Shown in pieces: positions 34,312 to 43,365 of a stretch of 64,000 bases of DNA. Position 1 is the first letter of the stretch. The number at the start of each line of letters is the position of its first letter. A program made the translations under genes and the position numbers. The stretch lies in contig NZ_CP114285.2 in the NCBI RefSeq assembly GCF_027111255.2, positions 992,001-1,056,000 of the forward strand, written 5' to 3'. The DNA comes from Flavobacterium flavigenum (GTDB lineage: Bacteria; Bacteroidota; Bacteroidia; Flavobacteriales; Flavobacteriaceae). The notes under the pieces are model-generated. The model had not been told where the DNA came from. It saw nothing but the letters and a program-made list of their open reading frames with translations, and searched no databases.

Positions 34312-36000
34312 ATGATTGAAAATTTACCTAGAGAATTTACTATAAAACAATTACAACGCTTTAATTTTGGAAATATCGAAGCAAATGATGACGAATTATT
34401 ATTTGCCAGTGTATGTGAAACTTCGGCTATCATAGAATTTATAAATGGATCTAAGAACATAGTTTTAGGAGAAAAGGGAACTGGAAAAACAGCATTATTC
34501 AGATTAATAAAGGAAGAAAAATTAAAATTTAATCCTAAAAATGGTTTTTTAAATATAATCATTCCAATTGAAGATAATTTTCAGTATAAAAACATAAAAG
34601 GAAAAATTTTAAATTATATTTCCACCAATAGTGAAGATGAGAATTTTAAATATCAAGTAGTTTGGGAATTATTTATATTCCACAAAATAACGCAAAGATT
34701 AGAAAAAGATGGAATAACAATTCCTCCATCAATAACCAAAGGAATTAATTTAGCAAAAAAGGTTTTCAATAATAATAGTATCGATGATTTTATCAAAACA
34801 AAAAAAACATTTGGAATAAAACTTTATGATACTCCTACTCTAATTTTGCCTGACTTATATTTTACAACAGAACCAATAGTAGCAGATGAAAACAAAAAAG
34901 AGATTTCAATCGAAAAATTAGAAATTGACTTGGACTTTTATAAGCAAGAAATTAACAAATACCTTCTAGAGAAACAATTAAATTTAATTTTAATTATTGA
35001 CAGATTAGATGAATTTGTTAGCAAAACCTCTCAGCAAGCTCAACTTGAAATGCTTGAAGCACTGATTGTCGTAGAAAGAGAATATAGTAAATACTCAAAC
35101 ATAGATATTAAAATTTTTTTAAGAGATGATTTATTTAAACAATTATCATTCGAAGGAATTGGATATGATAAAGTTATTTCAAAAAAAGTAGACTTAAAGT
35201 GGACTCCAGAAAAAATTAGAGAGTTTATCGCCAAAAGAATTTGTTCTAATTACATTAGTCTATTTAAATTAGAAACTATTAAAATTTCTGTAGATCAAGA
35301 AACTTTAGAAATAGATACTTCAATCGATACCCATCATTATATCACACCTAACATATGGACTCGAGCTTGGAGAAAAATAATAAAAAAATTATATCCTCTT
35401 CATTACAATCAAAAATTCCCTAGAAAAGTGAATCTAAATGATAACCTGAATAAACAAATAATATTATCAATTTTTCCTAAATATGTGGATTATAAAAATG
35501 AAGAAGGAAAAATAATTGAAGTTGATATCTTTGATTATCTCTCAGAAAATTTTAATTTAGGCACAGGTAACTCAATTCCTAGATTAATATTAATTTTCCT
35601 TCAGAAAACACTTTCTGTTGCAAACAATTATTACATAGAAAATTTTGACCAAACTGCCATTATTCAAAATGAACAAAAATGCTTTGAACTTTTTAAAAAA
35701 GGTTTTTTTGAAGAAGCATATAGCGATTTTAAAACTGAAATTTATATAAATTTTGCAAAGCTAAATCCTGAATTTGAAAGTAAAATAATGATTTTTAAAG
35801 AGAAAATTGGTAATAGATTTTCTTTTAAAGCAAAAGACGTTAAAGTATTATTAAATATAAAAGATGATAATGAATTATATCATTTTTGCGAATACTTACT
35901 TCATATTGGTTTTTTAAAGCGAACAAATAGCACTTCAGCAATTGATGATATGAAGTTTGAATTACCGCTATTATTTAGAAATACAATAACCAAAAAATAA
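34312..36000 (+). CDS. P-loop ATPase, Sll1717-like family
   Basis: A 562-residue ATPase. Walker A GEKGTGKT is at 53-60 and Walker B LILIIDRLDE at 225-234, with DRLDE typical of STAND/KAP-like and Sll1717-type ATPases. The remaining C-terminal part is helical, ending in a winged-helix-like segment (KAKDVKVLLNIKDDNELYHF). Sequence is strikingly AT-rich, with many Lys, Asn and Ile, compared with its neighbours. It sits alone between pyrR and a truncated pseudogene, which suggests acquisition by transfer. Related ATPases occur in defence or stress islands; no partner effector is adjacent, so the role is open. Confidence 0.78.
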   Translation: MIENLPREFTIKQLQRFNFGNIEANDDELLFASVCETSAIIEFINGSKNIVLGEKGTGKTALFRLIKEEKLKFNPKNGFLNIIIPIEDNFQYKNIKGKILNYISTNSEDENFKYQVVWELFIFHKITQRLEKDGITIPPSITKGINLAKKVFNNNSIDDFIKTKKTFGIKLYDTPTLILPDLYFTTEPIVADENKKEISIEKLEIDLDFYKQEINKYLLEKQLNLILIIDRLDEFVSKTSQQAQLEMLEALIVVEREYSKYSNIDIKIFLRDDLFKQLSFEGIGYDKVISKKVDLKWTPEKIREFIAKRICSNYISLFKLETIKISVDQETLEIDTSIDTHHYITPNIWTRAWRKIIKKLYPLHYNQKFPRKVNLNDNLNKQIILSIFPKYVDYKNEEGKIIEVDIFDYLSENFNLGTGNSIPRLILIFLQKTLSVANNYYIENFDQTAIIQNEQKCFELFKKGFFEEAYSDFKTEIYINFAKLNPEFESKIMIFKEKIGNRFSFKAKDVKVLLNIKDDNELYHFCEYLLHIGFLKRTNSTSAIDDMKFELPLLFRNTITKK

Positions 36001-36017
36001 TAAATAATAAGTTTAAT

Positions 36018-36561
36018 TTGAAATTAAGTCTAATCCCGATCGTTCAGATCTACGCAAACTATGGAGACTGGGTAGCGCCTTTTGGAGATGAAGAATATGG
36101 TAAAGTCATGCAAAAACAAATGGAACCTGCAGATATTTTGTTGGGCAGAAAAACATTTGACATTTTTGAAGCCTATTGGCCTAAACATGCAGATGGCTGG
36201 CCGGGAATTAATGAAGTTTCAAAATATGTTTTATCGACAACGAGACAAAACTCAGATTGGGAGAACACAGAATTCCTTTCGACTATAGAAGACATCAAAA
36301 AACTCAAAAATTTCAGACGGCGGCGATATAAAAGTCTGAGGAAGCGCTACACTTGCTCAGCTTTTGCCTCAGCATGATTTGGTTGATGAACTTGGGCTCT
36401 TAGTTTATCCTATCCTTTTGGGTAAAGGAAAAAAATTGTTTGGCGATGGCGCAGTTCCTTCAGCATTTACATTAATTGAAAGTACGGTTACGCCGAGCGG
36501 TGTAATTGCTGTTAGTTACAAACGAGCCGGAGAAGTGCAGACTGGAATTATTCATGATTAA
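36018..36561 (+). pseudogene. Dihydrofolate reductase-family (RibD C-terminal) pseudogene
   Basis: Remnant of a dihydrofolate reductase-family protein. Recognisable pieces are YANYGDWVAPFGDEEYGKVM, DILLGRKTFDIFEAYWP and, in another frame, HDLVDELGLLVYPILLGKGK and SGVIAVSYKRAGEVQTG. Three lesions are visible. The normal N-terminus (first beta strand) is missing and no ATG precedes it. A +1 T near 36321 shifts the frame (AAT TTC instead of AAT TCA). TGA at 36337-36339 replaces the expected TGG of a V-W-G-S-A motif. The 5' break lies next to the ATPase gene. Confidence 0.85.
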
Positions 36562-36673
36562 AAATATTTAGAGTGAGTAAATAATCACACATAATAACTA
36601 TTTTGATACTATCAAATGATACTATCAAAAATATAAAGTTCCTAGCCAATAAACATTTTATATCAGAAAATAA

Positions 36674-37078
36674 ATGTGCATGAAAGAAAGTATTCTACAG
36701 CTAATCATAAAACCTAAAAACATATTTCTGTTAGATGGCTTTGGCGCTTTACTCACTACTCTGCTGATTTTTTTCGTCCTCAGAACTTTCAATGACTTCT
36801 TTGGTTTATCAAAAAACACTTTGGAATTTCTTGCTGCTTTAGCCCTGGTATTTTCAATCTATTCTGTTTCCTGCTATTTTTTAGTAAACAATAATTGGAA
36901 AACGTTTTTAAAAATTATCTGTACTGCTAATATTCTTTATTGTGTTTTGACATTTGGAATCATACTGTACTATTTCCAAAGTATTTCAGTGTCAGGAATC
37001 GCTTATTTTATTGGAGAAATAATAGTGATATGCGGAATTGTATTTTTAGAAATTAGAATAATAGAAACCAGAAAATAA
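36674..37078 (+). CDS. Four-helix membrane protein, hypothetical
   Basis: A 134-residue protein with four hydrophobic spans (about 20-40, 46-68, 77-98, 103-126) and short basic ends. The KPKNIFLLDGFGALLTTLL start recurs in flavobacterial hypothetical membrane proteins. ATG at 36674 (or the in-frame ATG at 36680) are both possible. Function unknown. It has no clear operon partner. Confidence 0.7.
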   Translation: MCMKESILQLIIKPKNIFLLDGFGALLTTLLIFFVLRTFNDFFGLSKNTLEFLAALALVFSIYSVSCYFLVNNNWKTFLKIICTANILYCVLTFGIILYYFQSISVSGIAYFIGEIIVICGIVFLEIRIIETRK

Positions 37079-37119
37079 TTCTCCCTCTTTTAACTCACTA
37101 AAAAATAATACTTAAATTT

Positions 37120-37154
37120 TTGCGAAACCGAAAAGTTGCGCATATATTTGCAAC
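37120..37154 (+). promoter_or_regulatory. Promoter with overlapping dyad (candidate ArsR operator)
   Basis: TTG (37120-37122), 20 bases, TATATTTG (37143-37150) fits the flavobacterial consensus. GTTGC (37135-37139) and GCAAC (37150-37154) form an imperfect 20-bp palindrome (16 of 20 symmetric) over the -7 box, a good place for repression by the ArsR-family gene directly downstream. Confidence 0.7.
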
Positions 37155-37184
37155 CGAATAATTTCATAATTAACATTAAAATAA

Positions 37185-37496
37185 ATGAGAAGAGACATTT
37201 TTCAGGCAATTGCTGATCCAACAAGACGGGCTATTATATCTTTGATTGCTTTGCAGGCGATGACACCCAACGCCATTGCCGAAAATTTTAATACTACAAG
37301 ACAGGCTATCTCAAAACACCTTCGCATTTTAACAGAATGTGAATTAGTAAAACAAGAACATAAGGGCAGAGAAATTTATTACTCCCTTGAAATTGAAAAA
37401 ATGAAAGAAATTGACCAATGGCTGAGCCAATACAGAGCAATCTGGCAAACCAGATTCAATCAGCTCGACGAATTATTAACAACAATTAAAAAATAG
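37185..37496 (+). CDS. ArsR/SmtB-family transcriptional regulator
   Basis: A 103-residue winged-helix repressor starting [20 protein letters not shown], with the recognition helix [16 protein letters not shown] and the beta wing [14 protein letters not shown]. The metal-binding cysteines of classical ArsR (ELCVC) are absent, so it belongs to the non-metal group often paired with SRPBCC proteins. It is five bases upstream of the SRPBCC gene, and a dyad over its own promoter suggests autoregulation. Confidence 0.9.
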   Translation: MRRDIFQAIADPTRRAIISLIALQAMTPNAIAENFNTTRQAISKHLRILTECELVKQEHKGREIYYSLEIEKMKEIDQWLSQYRAIWQTRFNQLDELLTTIKK

Positions 37497-37501
37497 AAAA
37501 G

Positions 37502-37999
37502 ATGGGGAATTTATTATTTGATTTTACTGTTGACAAAGCCACAAAAACAGTAACAATTGTAAAAGAATTTGCAGCAGAATTACCTTTGGTTTGGGATGCA
37601 TACACAAAACAGGAAATCCTCGACCAATGGTGGGCACCAAAACCATGGAAATCCAAAACAAAAGTAATGAACTTTGAAGTGGGCGGAAGACGATTTTATG
37701 CCATGGTAGGCCCGGAAGGCCAAGAGCACTGGGCTGTGCAAAAATATACGGCTATAAGTCCGAAAACTAATTTTAAGCTATTAAATGCCTTTGCAGACAA
37801 AGATGAAAACCTTCAACTGCCTGGTTCTGAATGGGATTTGAATTTTATAGACCAAAACGAAAACACTAAAGTCGTTATTACCATTTATAACGAATCTCTT
37901 GAACGAATGGAACAAATGATTGAAATGGGCTTTAAAGAAGGATTTACAATGACGCTGAAAAGCCTGGAGGAATTATTGGAAAATTTGTCTCAAAAATAA
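37502..37999 (+). CDS. SRPBCC/AHSA1-domain protein
   Basis: A 165-residue START-like protein of the AHA1 (activator of Hsp90 ATPase homologue 1-like) group. Signatures are [30 protein letters not shown] near the N-terminus and [16 protein letters not shown] at the end. It forms a ligand-binding cavity with no assigned substrate. It is co-transcribed with the ArsR regulator just upstream, a very common pair in which the regulator controls the SRPBCC gene. Confidence 0.9.
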   Translation: MGNLLFDFTVDKATKTVTIVKEFAAELPLVWDAYTKQEILDQWWAPKPWKSKTKVMNFEVGGRRFYAMVGPEGQEHWAVQKYTAISPKTNFKLLNAFADKDENLQLPGSEWDLNFIDQNENTKVVITIYNESLERMEQMIEMGFKEGFTMTLKSLEELLENLSQK

Positions 38000-38133
38000 T
38001 TTTGGTTTAATCAGCCCTGTAAGCATTTAATAAAAATGCAATATCACAATCCTAAAACTTTTTCAAAAAATTATATAAGTTAATTTTCTGTTTGTTAGAG
38101 TAATTTTATTCATGAACTTAAAAACTCAAAATC

Positions 38134-38304
38134 ATGCAAAATAAAATTACAAGATTGTTAATGGTATTGTTTATACTATTTTCATTTACAAGCTGTGAAT
38201 TAGTTGGAGACATTTTTAAAGCCGGAATGGGAGTCGGAATATTTATTGTGGTTTTTATAATCGCAATAATTATCTGGATCTTTGCCAAGGTCTTCAAAAG
38301 GTAA
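38134..38304 (+). CDS. Small lipoprotein with C-terminal membrane helix
   Basis: ATG at 38134 gives 56 residues: a lipoprotein leader with lipobox SFTSC (Cys21), then ELVGDIFKAGMGVG and one hydrophobic helix (IFIVVFIIAIIIWIF) with a basic tail. It has a good terminator after it. Similar tiny flavobacterial proteins are sometimes mislabelled phosphatidate cytidylyltransferase; nothing here supports an enzyme. The frames on the other strand at this place are shadows. Confidence 0.65.
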   Translation: MQNKITRLLMVLFILFSFTSCELVGDIFKAGMGVGIFIVVFIIAIIIWIFAKVFKR

Positions 38305-38315
38305 AACATAAAAAA

Positions 38316-38350
38316 TGCCCGTTATTCTCTTCATAACGGGCACTTTATTT
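38316..38350 (+). terminator. Rho-independent terminator
   Basis: TGCCCGTTAT (38316-38325) pairs with ATAACGGGCA (38333-38342), followed by CTTTATTT. It ends the small lipoprotein transcript. Confidence 0.85.
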
Positions 38351-38613
38351 CCTAAACACATAACAATATAGTTTTTTAACTCAAAAAGGTATTTCACTTA
38401 AAAAAAACTTAGCTGTTGTGCCTTGTAATATTAAATATTCTACATCTTTATCTGTTAATTAGAAACACAATATTTCTGAATTCTAACTAACGTTTTGTAA
38501 ATGTTTTGTAAATCATTAATTTACAAAATTATTTTTTTTGTATTAATGACTTTTACTTTTTCTGCATTTTCGCCCGTTAGCTTCGGGAGGTAAGGCAGGC
38601 GGACTATGAGGGA
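38351..38613. other. Intergenic region with a GC-rich patch
   Basis: Mostly AT-rich with no gene. 38571-38604 is unusually GC-rich (CGCCCGTTAG, then GGTAAGGCAGGCGGAC) and contains a short CCCG/CGGG dyad. It may be a fragment of a dispersed repeat or another element; nothing was recognised with confidence. Confidence 0.35.
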
Positions 38614-39969
38614 TTACAGATAACGTTTTATAATTTTTGTTTTTGAGAAAGCCCAAATAATTTTATTTTTAGCTGCAATCCCCAGAACATCTTCTTCATG
38701 TGTAAAGTCTAAATTCCAGGAAAGTCCTCCATCAGTTGTTTTATAGATATTCTTTCCTGTGATTGCCCAACCATTATTAACATCAATAAAAGTCATTTTA
38801 GTAAAAGATTCTCCTTTGTAAATCTCATTCCAATTATCTCCTCCATCATTTGATTTAAAAATCTTTGAATTAGTTGGAGTTTGCATTAGTAATAACCCCG
38901 AATTGTCCTCAAAAAATTGCATATCCATAATTGCAACATCTTTACCCATATCTAAAAAGGATTTTTCTTTCCATGCTTCAGAACCTCCTTTTTTATAAAT
39001 AATGTATGGCCTATATCCATACACTTTATCTACAGTACCTGCAATATTACCATAGCACCAAATATGATCACTATCTAAATATGCTGAACCATAAAACCAT
39101 CCATTACCTCCAGCACTCGCAGTAAAAACATCTGAAAACGTGTTCCCATCACTAGTAGTATATACTTTCCCCCTTCTATTAATTACTACACCTGAATTTA
39201 AACTTTCATTAGTATACATGTGTACAAACTCACCAAGATTATTTGTAATTAAGCTTCTGTCATTTCCGCCAACAGGAATTTTATTTAACCTATTTGAACC
39301 ATAAACTGACCAACCTTCATCATTAATTGTTGCAAAAAAAACATTTCCACTTGAATATATATTAGCTGTTTCTGTCCATGTTTCCCAAGTTTTACCATCA
39401 TCTAATGATCTATTTACATAATTATACGAAATCGTACCTCCAGTTATTTGAGTAGATGTTTCAAAATTGTAATAAATCGCGCCATTGTCCAAGATTTGAA
39501 TTTCCATTACATCAGAATTAGTAGTCGGACTGTTAGAAACAAGCCATGAACTTGCCGGATTTGTTTTCAAAATCGCAATATTTCCCTTGTAAGCATTCTT
39601 AACTGTATTTGTTATCGTTGTATTTACAATAGATAATTTGAGTTGGGGAATTACATTGTCAGTTGCCGGCAGTTTAAATTTTATCTCAGTTGGAGTTGCA
39701 GAAACGATTTTCGCAGGCACATTATCAAAATAAAGAGTAATATTTTCAGGCTTATCTGAAAAATTTTCACCTGTAATAGTAATTTCATCATTTGGTTTTC
39801 CATAATTACTACTGTAAGACGTAATCTTTGATTCAATAACTGGAACTGGTTTTGGAACTTCCGGAACTGGAGGTTTCACTACCTCTGGTTCAGATTCTGA
39901 ATCCGAAGAACAGCTTATAAATAATACACAAAATAGAATCGAACACCATAGTTTTAAGTAAATTTTCAT
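38614..39969 (-). CDS. IPT/TIG-domain lipoprotein with sialidase/BNR-like repeats
   Basis: A 451-residue lipoprotein: lipobox LFISC (Cys20), Pro/Glu linker, an IPT/TIG domain (about 45-125, ITSYSSNYGKPNDEITITGENF), then a propeller-like part with repeats such as FKSNDGGDNWNEI and YKTTDGGLSWNLD, which look like BNR/YCF48-like Asp-box repeats. It is probably surface-exposed. The function is unknown; binding of sugar or protein is possible. Monocistronic. Confidence 0.8.
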   Translation of the reverse strand: MKIYLKLWCSILFCVLFISCSSDSESEPEVVKPPVPEVPKPVPVIESKITSYSSNYGKPNDEITITGENFSDKPENITLYFDNVPAKIVSATPTEIKFKLPATDNVIPQLKLSIVNTTITNTVKNAYKGNIAILKTNPASSWLVSNSPTTNSDVMEIQILDNGAIYYNFETSTQITGGTISYNYVNRSLDDGKTWETWTETANIYSSGNVFFATINDEGWSVYGSNRLNKIPVGGNDRSLITNNLGEFVHMYTNESLNSGVVINRRGKVYTTSDGNTFSDVFTASAGGNGWFYGSAYLDSDHIWCYGNIAGTVDKVYGYRPYIIYKKGGSEAWKEKSFLDMGKDVAIMDMQFFEDNSGLLLMQTPTNSKIFKSNDGGDNWNEIYKGESFTKMTFIDVNNGWAITGKNIYKTTDGGLSWNLDFTHEEDVLGIAAKNKIIWAFSKTKIIKRYL

Positions 39970-40075
39970 CAGTAATTTATTATTTTAATTTGGGCTCAAA
40001 TGTATAAAATAGACTCTGAAATCCTACAAAATAAGTATTTTTTATTCATGCTTTTTTTTATATTTAGTTATAAAA

Positions 40076-40105
40076 AAAGCTCGTATTGTAAAAAACACGA
40101 GCTTT
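40076..40105 (-). terminator. Rho-independent terminator for the ABC-F gene
   Basis: On the minus strand AAAGCTCGT (40105-40097) pairs with ACGAGCTTT (40084-40076), followed by a T-run, 20 bases after the ABC-F stop. Confidence 0.85.
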
Positions 40106-40125
40106 CGAAATTAAAATGTTGATTT

Positions 40126-41778
<1,653 letters not shown>

Positions 41779-41921
41779 CTAAAAAAGGTTCTAAGTTACA
41801 AAGATGCTTTTTGAATTGTAAGATGTGAAATGTGAACGGTAAAATGTAATCTGTAAAAGGAAAATGTTATTTAGTTTAAAATAAAAAAACATCTAACTTT
41901 TCACATCTAACATCTAACCTT

Positions 41922-42695
41922 TTACAACTTACTTTCTTTCTCCAAAGCAACCTCCAGACTTTCAAAATTGGAAACTACTTTTTTAATTAAACCTTCTTTA
42001 TTGAGGATAAAATGCGTTGGAAAAGCATTCAGCTGTAAAGTAGTATTCATGTATTCTTTCATGTTGGGAATAACAGAATATAAAAGTGGTTTTCTTCCTA
42101 AAAACGTTTTTAATTGCTCCGGCGTATCTTCGGCAAGGCTTACAAAAACAATATCTTTTCGGTCTTTGTATTTTGAAACTAAGGCATTGACCTGTGGAAA
42201 TTCTTTGATACAGGCCGCACAATGAATGTACCAGCATTTGATTACGATGATTTTTCCTTTCATGGTTTCGTTTGAAACTACATTTCCTTCTAAATCTTTA
42301 AATGAAAAATTTGGGAAAGGAGTTCCTTCCATTTTAAAATTATGCAACGCATCAAAAGCCTGCTGGTTGATTGTGGCTTTTATGCTGGTATCTGATTTTG
42401 GGAGTATTTTAAAAAGCTTGTAATAATAAATAGAATCAGCTGATTTCAGTCGGATTGGGATTAAGTTTCCGTTTACTAACTGGCTTAAAAATGTTTCTTT
42501 TGATATTTTTTTTGAAAGAAGATCAAAGGCGGTAAAATCTCTGGAAAGCATGATGTTTTTGCTTTGATAGGCTGACCATTCGGTGAAATTCTTTTGAATT
42601 TGGATGGGATCAACCTCGGGATTTCCCAGTTTACTTTGAGCTGAAGAAATAGTAAAGATTAGAAATGTTATTATAAAGCTGATTGATTTTTGCAT
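41922..42695 (-). CDS. TlpA-like thioredoxin-fold protein
   Basis: A 257-residue secreted or periplasmic protein. The ATG at 42695 gives a signal peptide ending ISSAQ. A thioredoxin/AhpC-TSA domain spans about 125-257, with redox motif CAAC at 159-162 (preceded by Cys154) and a cis-Pro loop NAFPTHFIL. The N-terminal half is an extra helical/strand domain common in Bacteroidetes TlpA relatives. Role in disulfide reduction or cytochrome maturation is inferred from family. A TACTTTTG -7-like element lies at 42723-42730. Monocistronic. Confidence 0.88.
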   Translation of the reverse strand: MQKSISFIITFLIFTISSAQSKLGNPEVDPIQIQKNFTEWSAYQSKNIMLSRDFTAFDLLSKKISKETFLSQLVNGNLIPIRLKSADSIYYYKLFKILPKSDTSIKATINQQAFDALHNFKMEGTPFPNFSFKDLEGNVVSNETMKGKIIVIKCWYIHCAACIKEFPQVNALVSKYKDRKDIVFVSLAEDTPEQLKTFLGRKPLLYSVIPNMKEYMNTTLQLNAFPTHFILNKEGLIKKVVSNFESLEVALEKESKL

Positions 42696-42849
42696 GAAAT
42701 ATAATCGAATAATTTTAGGGTTCAAAAGTACGCAAAATTAATGTTTCCCGCAGATTGTGCAGAGTTGAGCAGATTTTTTTATTATGCTTTTCAATTGAAG
42801 TTAATTTCAAAAAAAAATCTAAAGTCGTAAATATAAATTTATCTCATTT

Positions 42850-42942
42850 TTGTCATTTCGACCTTTTGGGAGCAATCAGATTAGTAACTCAACAACAGTG
42901 CGTTGCTCTCCCTCAATGATTTCTCCTTCGTCGAAATGACAA
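42850..42942. repeat. 93-bp extragenic palindrome, type GTCATTTCGAC
   Basis: TTGTCATTTCGAC (42850-42862) and GTCGAAATGACAA (42930-42942) are perfect 13-bp arms around an interior that carries GAAGGAGAAATCATTGAGGG on the minus strand. This resembles extragenic repeats I associate with Flavobacterium genomes; copy number cannot be checked here. Confidence 0.65.
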
Positions 42943-42982
42943 GATTATTTAAAACTTTGCAAATATTCTTATGAAATGTAAA

Positions 42983-43063
42983 GCCCTAGCCCTGATCGAA
43001 GCGACATCCTTTTATGCCGGGGTTCGGCATAAAAGATATAGCGGAGAGCAGGAATCAGCTCCT
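42983..43063 (+). repeat. Extragenic repeat element E1 with conserved arms
   Basis: Contains GAAGCGACATCC, then an 11-bp hairpin CTTTTATGCCG/CGGCATAAAAG (43009-43019, 43025-43035, loop GGGTT) and GATATAGCGGA. The same arm text (GAAGCGnCATCCTTTTAT and ATAAAAGATAyAGCGGA) is found on the minus strand at 56720-56804 with a different loop. CTGAT and ATCAG further out can also pair. Confidence 0.75.
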
Positions 43064-43096
43064 AAAAATTACAATTCTTAACTACATTAAAACAAA

Positions 43097-43122
43097 AAAC
43101 CTGACAATTGCTTGCCAGGTTT
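43097..43122 (-). terminator. Terminator downstream of the hexosaminidase gene
   Basis: Minus strand AAACCTG...CAGGTTT (43122-43097) with an inner CAA/TTG pair and a following T-run (TTTTTTG). The region between it and the GH20 stop at 43366, about 240 bases, holds no recognised gene. Confidence 0.65.
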
Positions 43123-43365
43123 AAATGCTCTCCTCTAAGCAAAAACCAAATAACAAATTACCTAAAATCGATACATTGTGGAAATACAAATCAGATTAAA
43201 AAATAAATAACCAAACTCAATTTTAACCTTCCTAATTTTTTATTTCCTTACTTTTAAAACATTCAACTTATTAATCGGGAGAATATCTCCACCGGATTCA
43301 TGCCGGCAGAGAGATCTGTTACCAATTAACACAACTTCACTTAAACTACTTTACTAACTCAAACT

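Noticed and set aside
34167..34562. Minus-strand ORF overlapping the ATPase start
   Set aside because: Low-complexity, Phe-rich and antisense to clearly coding P-loop sequence.
36364..36561. ORF beginning MPQHDLVDELG considered as a separate gene
   Set aside because: It is the out-of-frame end of the dihydrofolate reductase-family remnant; the upstream part is in another frame with a stop, so it is part of the pseudogene.
38118..38397. Two minus-strand ORFs opposite the 56-residue lipoprotein
   Set aside because: They overlap one another and the plus-strand gene has a lipobox and a terminator at its end.
38571..38604. GC-rich patch considered as a tRNA fragment or IS end
   Set aside because: No cloverleaf, CCA or inverted repeat of useful length was found.
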